DNA of 15,405 bases, from positions 1-15,405 of the forward strand of contig JABDPH010000054.1 of the NCBI GenBank assembly GCA_013042925.1. The letters run 5' to 3'. The DNA is from Eudoraea sp. (GTDB taxonomy: Bacteria > Bacteroidota > Bacteroidia > Flavobacteriales > Flavobacteriaceae). The notes under the pieces were generated by a model. The model did not search any database. It had not been told where the DNA came from and worked only from the letters and a program-made list of their open reading frames with translations. Position numbers and translations under genes: made by a program. Numbering within the stretch: the first letter of the stretch is position 1; every line of letters starts with the position of its first letter. Positions 15,286 through 15,405 of this stretch are shown piece after piece.

Positions 15286-15405
15286 TTAAACTTCGATCGA
15301 CTCTCCTATTGGCAATAAATGTAATTTCTTGCCCGCTTGCACAAATGCTTCCTGAGCCTTAGCATGGTCTATTTCTATATACCCAAAAGTATCATAATGA
15401 TACCC
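15286..15405 (-). CDS. Metal-dependent hydrolase, UPF0173/MBL-fold type, C-terminal end only
   Basis: The minus-strand frame entering from the right edge is open for 39 codons to the TAA at 15286-15288. It begins GYHYDTFGYIEID and ends KKLHLLPIGESIEV. The HYDTF-xx-IEID phrase followed by a helix and a Leu-x-x-GES end matches the C-terminus of UPF0173 metal-dependent hydrolases (MBL superfamily, usually about 225 residues), where HYNTF-xx-IxxD carries the last metal-binding histidine. Only the final sixth of the gene is in the window, so the catalytic HxHxDH motif is not visible. It is on the same strand as menC but 306 bp upstream of it, so it is probably a separate transcription unit. Confidence 0.7.
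   Translation of the reverse strand, partial: GYHYDTFGYIEIDHAKAQEAFVQAGKKLHLLPIGESIEV

Noticed and set aside
1..15405. Search for mobile elements, CRISPR arrays, phage genes, toxin-antitoxin pairs or an anti-phage system
   Set aside because: No transposase, integrase, regularly spaced repeats or defence-type domains were seen. The CPBP protein shares the Abi name, but its place in a menaquinone operon does not support a defence role.

Overview
The window looks like ordinary chromosome from a member of the Bacteroidota, most likely family Flavobacteriaceae. The evidence is AT-rich DNA, Bacteroidota-type promoters (a TAnnTTTG -7 box and no clear Shine-Dalgarno sequence), an outer-membrane beta-barrel receptor of the Bacteroidota TonB-dependent type, a small membrane protein that I recognise as the flavobacterial CAL67264 family beside ettA, and short Bacteroidota-type menaquinone genes. 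I see no IS element, integrase, phage gene, CRISPR array, tRNA or rRNA. Base composition looks even throughout.

Left part (1-5754). The 3' part of an outer-membrane receptor gene converges, through a shared hairpin terminator, on a 57-residue membrane protein gene. That small gene is divergent from fumC (class II fumarase), and each has a recognisable -7 box. fumC converges, through a second bidirectional terminator, on a gene for a membrane-anchored coiled-coil protein of unknown function. Then come a GNAT acetyltransferase and a lipoprotein metallo-beta-lactamase-fold hydrolase, both on the plus strand.

Middle part (5779-10500). Three minus-strand genes run in the order Gfo/Idh/MocA oxidoreductase, CAL67264-family membrane protein, ettA (ABC-F translation throttle). 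The oxidoreductase gene is divergent from a plus-strand acyl-CoA carboxylase carboxyltransferase (beta) subunit. The beta subunit has no biotin carboxylase or biotin carrier partner in the window.

Right part (10497-15405). All genes are on the minus strand. menC (o-succinylbenzoate synthase), a CPBP-family intramembrane protease and menE (o-succinylbenzoate-CoA ligase) are packed as an apparent operon with overlapping or nearly touching ends. A secreted M24-family (Xaa-Pro aminopeptidase-like) peptidase lies 73 bp downstream of menE. About 300 bp of non-coding DNA separates menC from the C-terminal end of a UPF0173-like metal-dependent hydrolase at the right edge. MenC and MenE catalyse consecutive steps of menaquinone synthesis; menA, menB, menD and menF are not in the window.

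Nothing here amounts to a clear new multi-gene system. The points most worth a second look are the protease inside the menaquinone operon, the MenE P-loop that lacks its lysine, the lipoprotein hydrolase with an altered metal-binding motif, the coiled-coil membrane protein of unknown role, and the ettA-linked small membrane protein.
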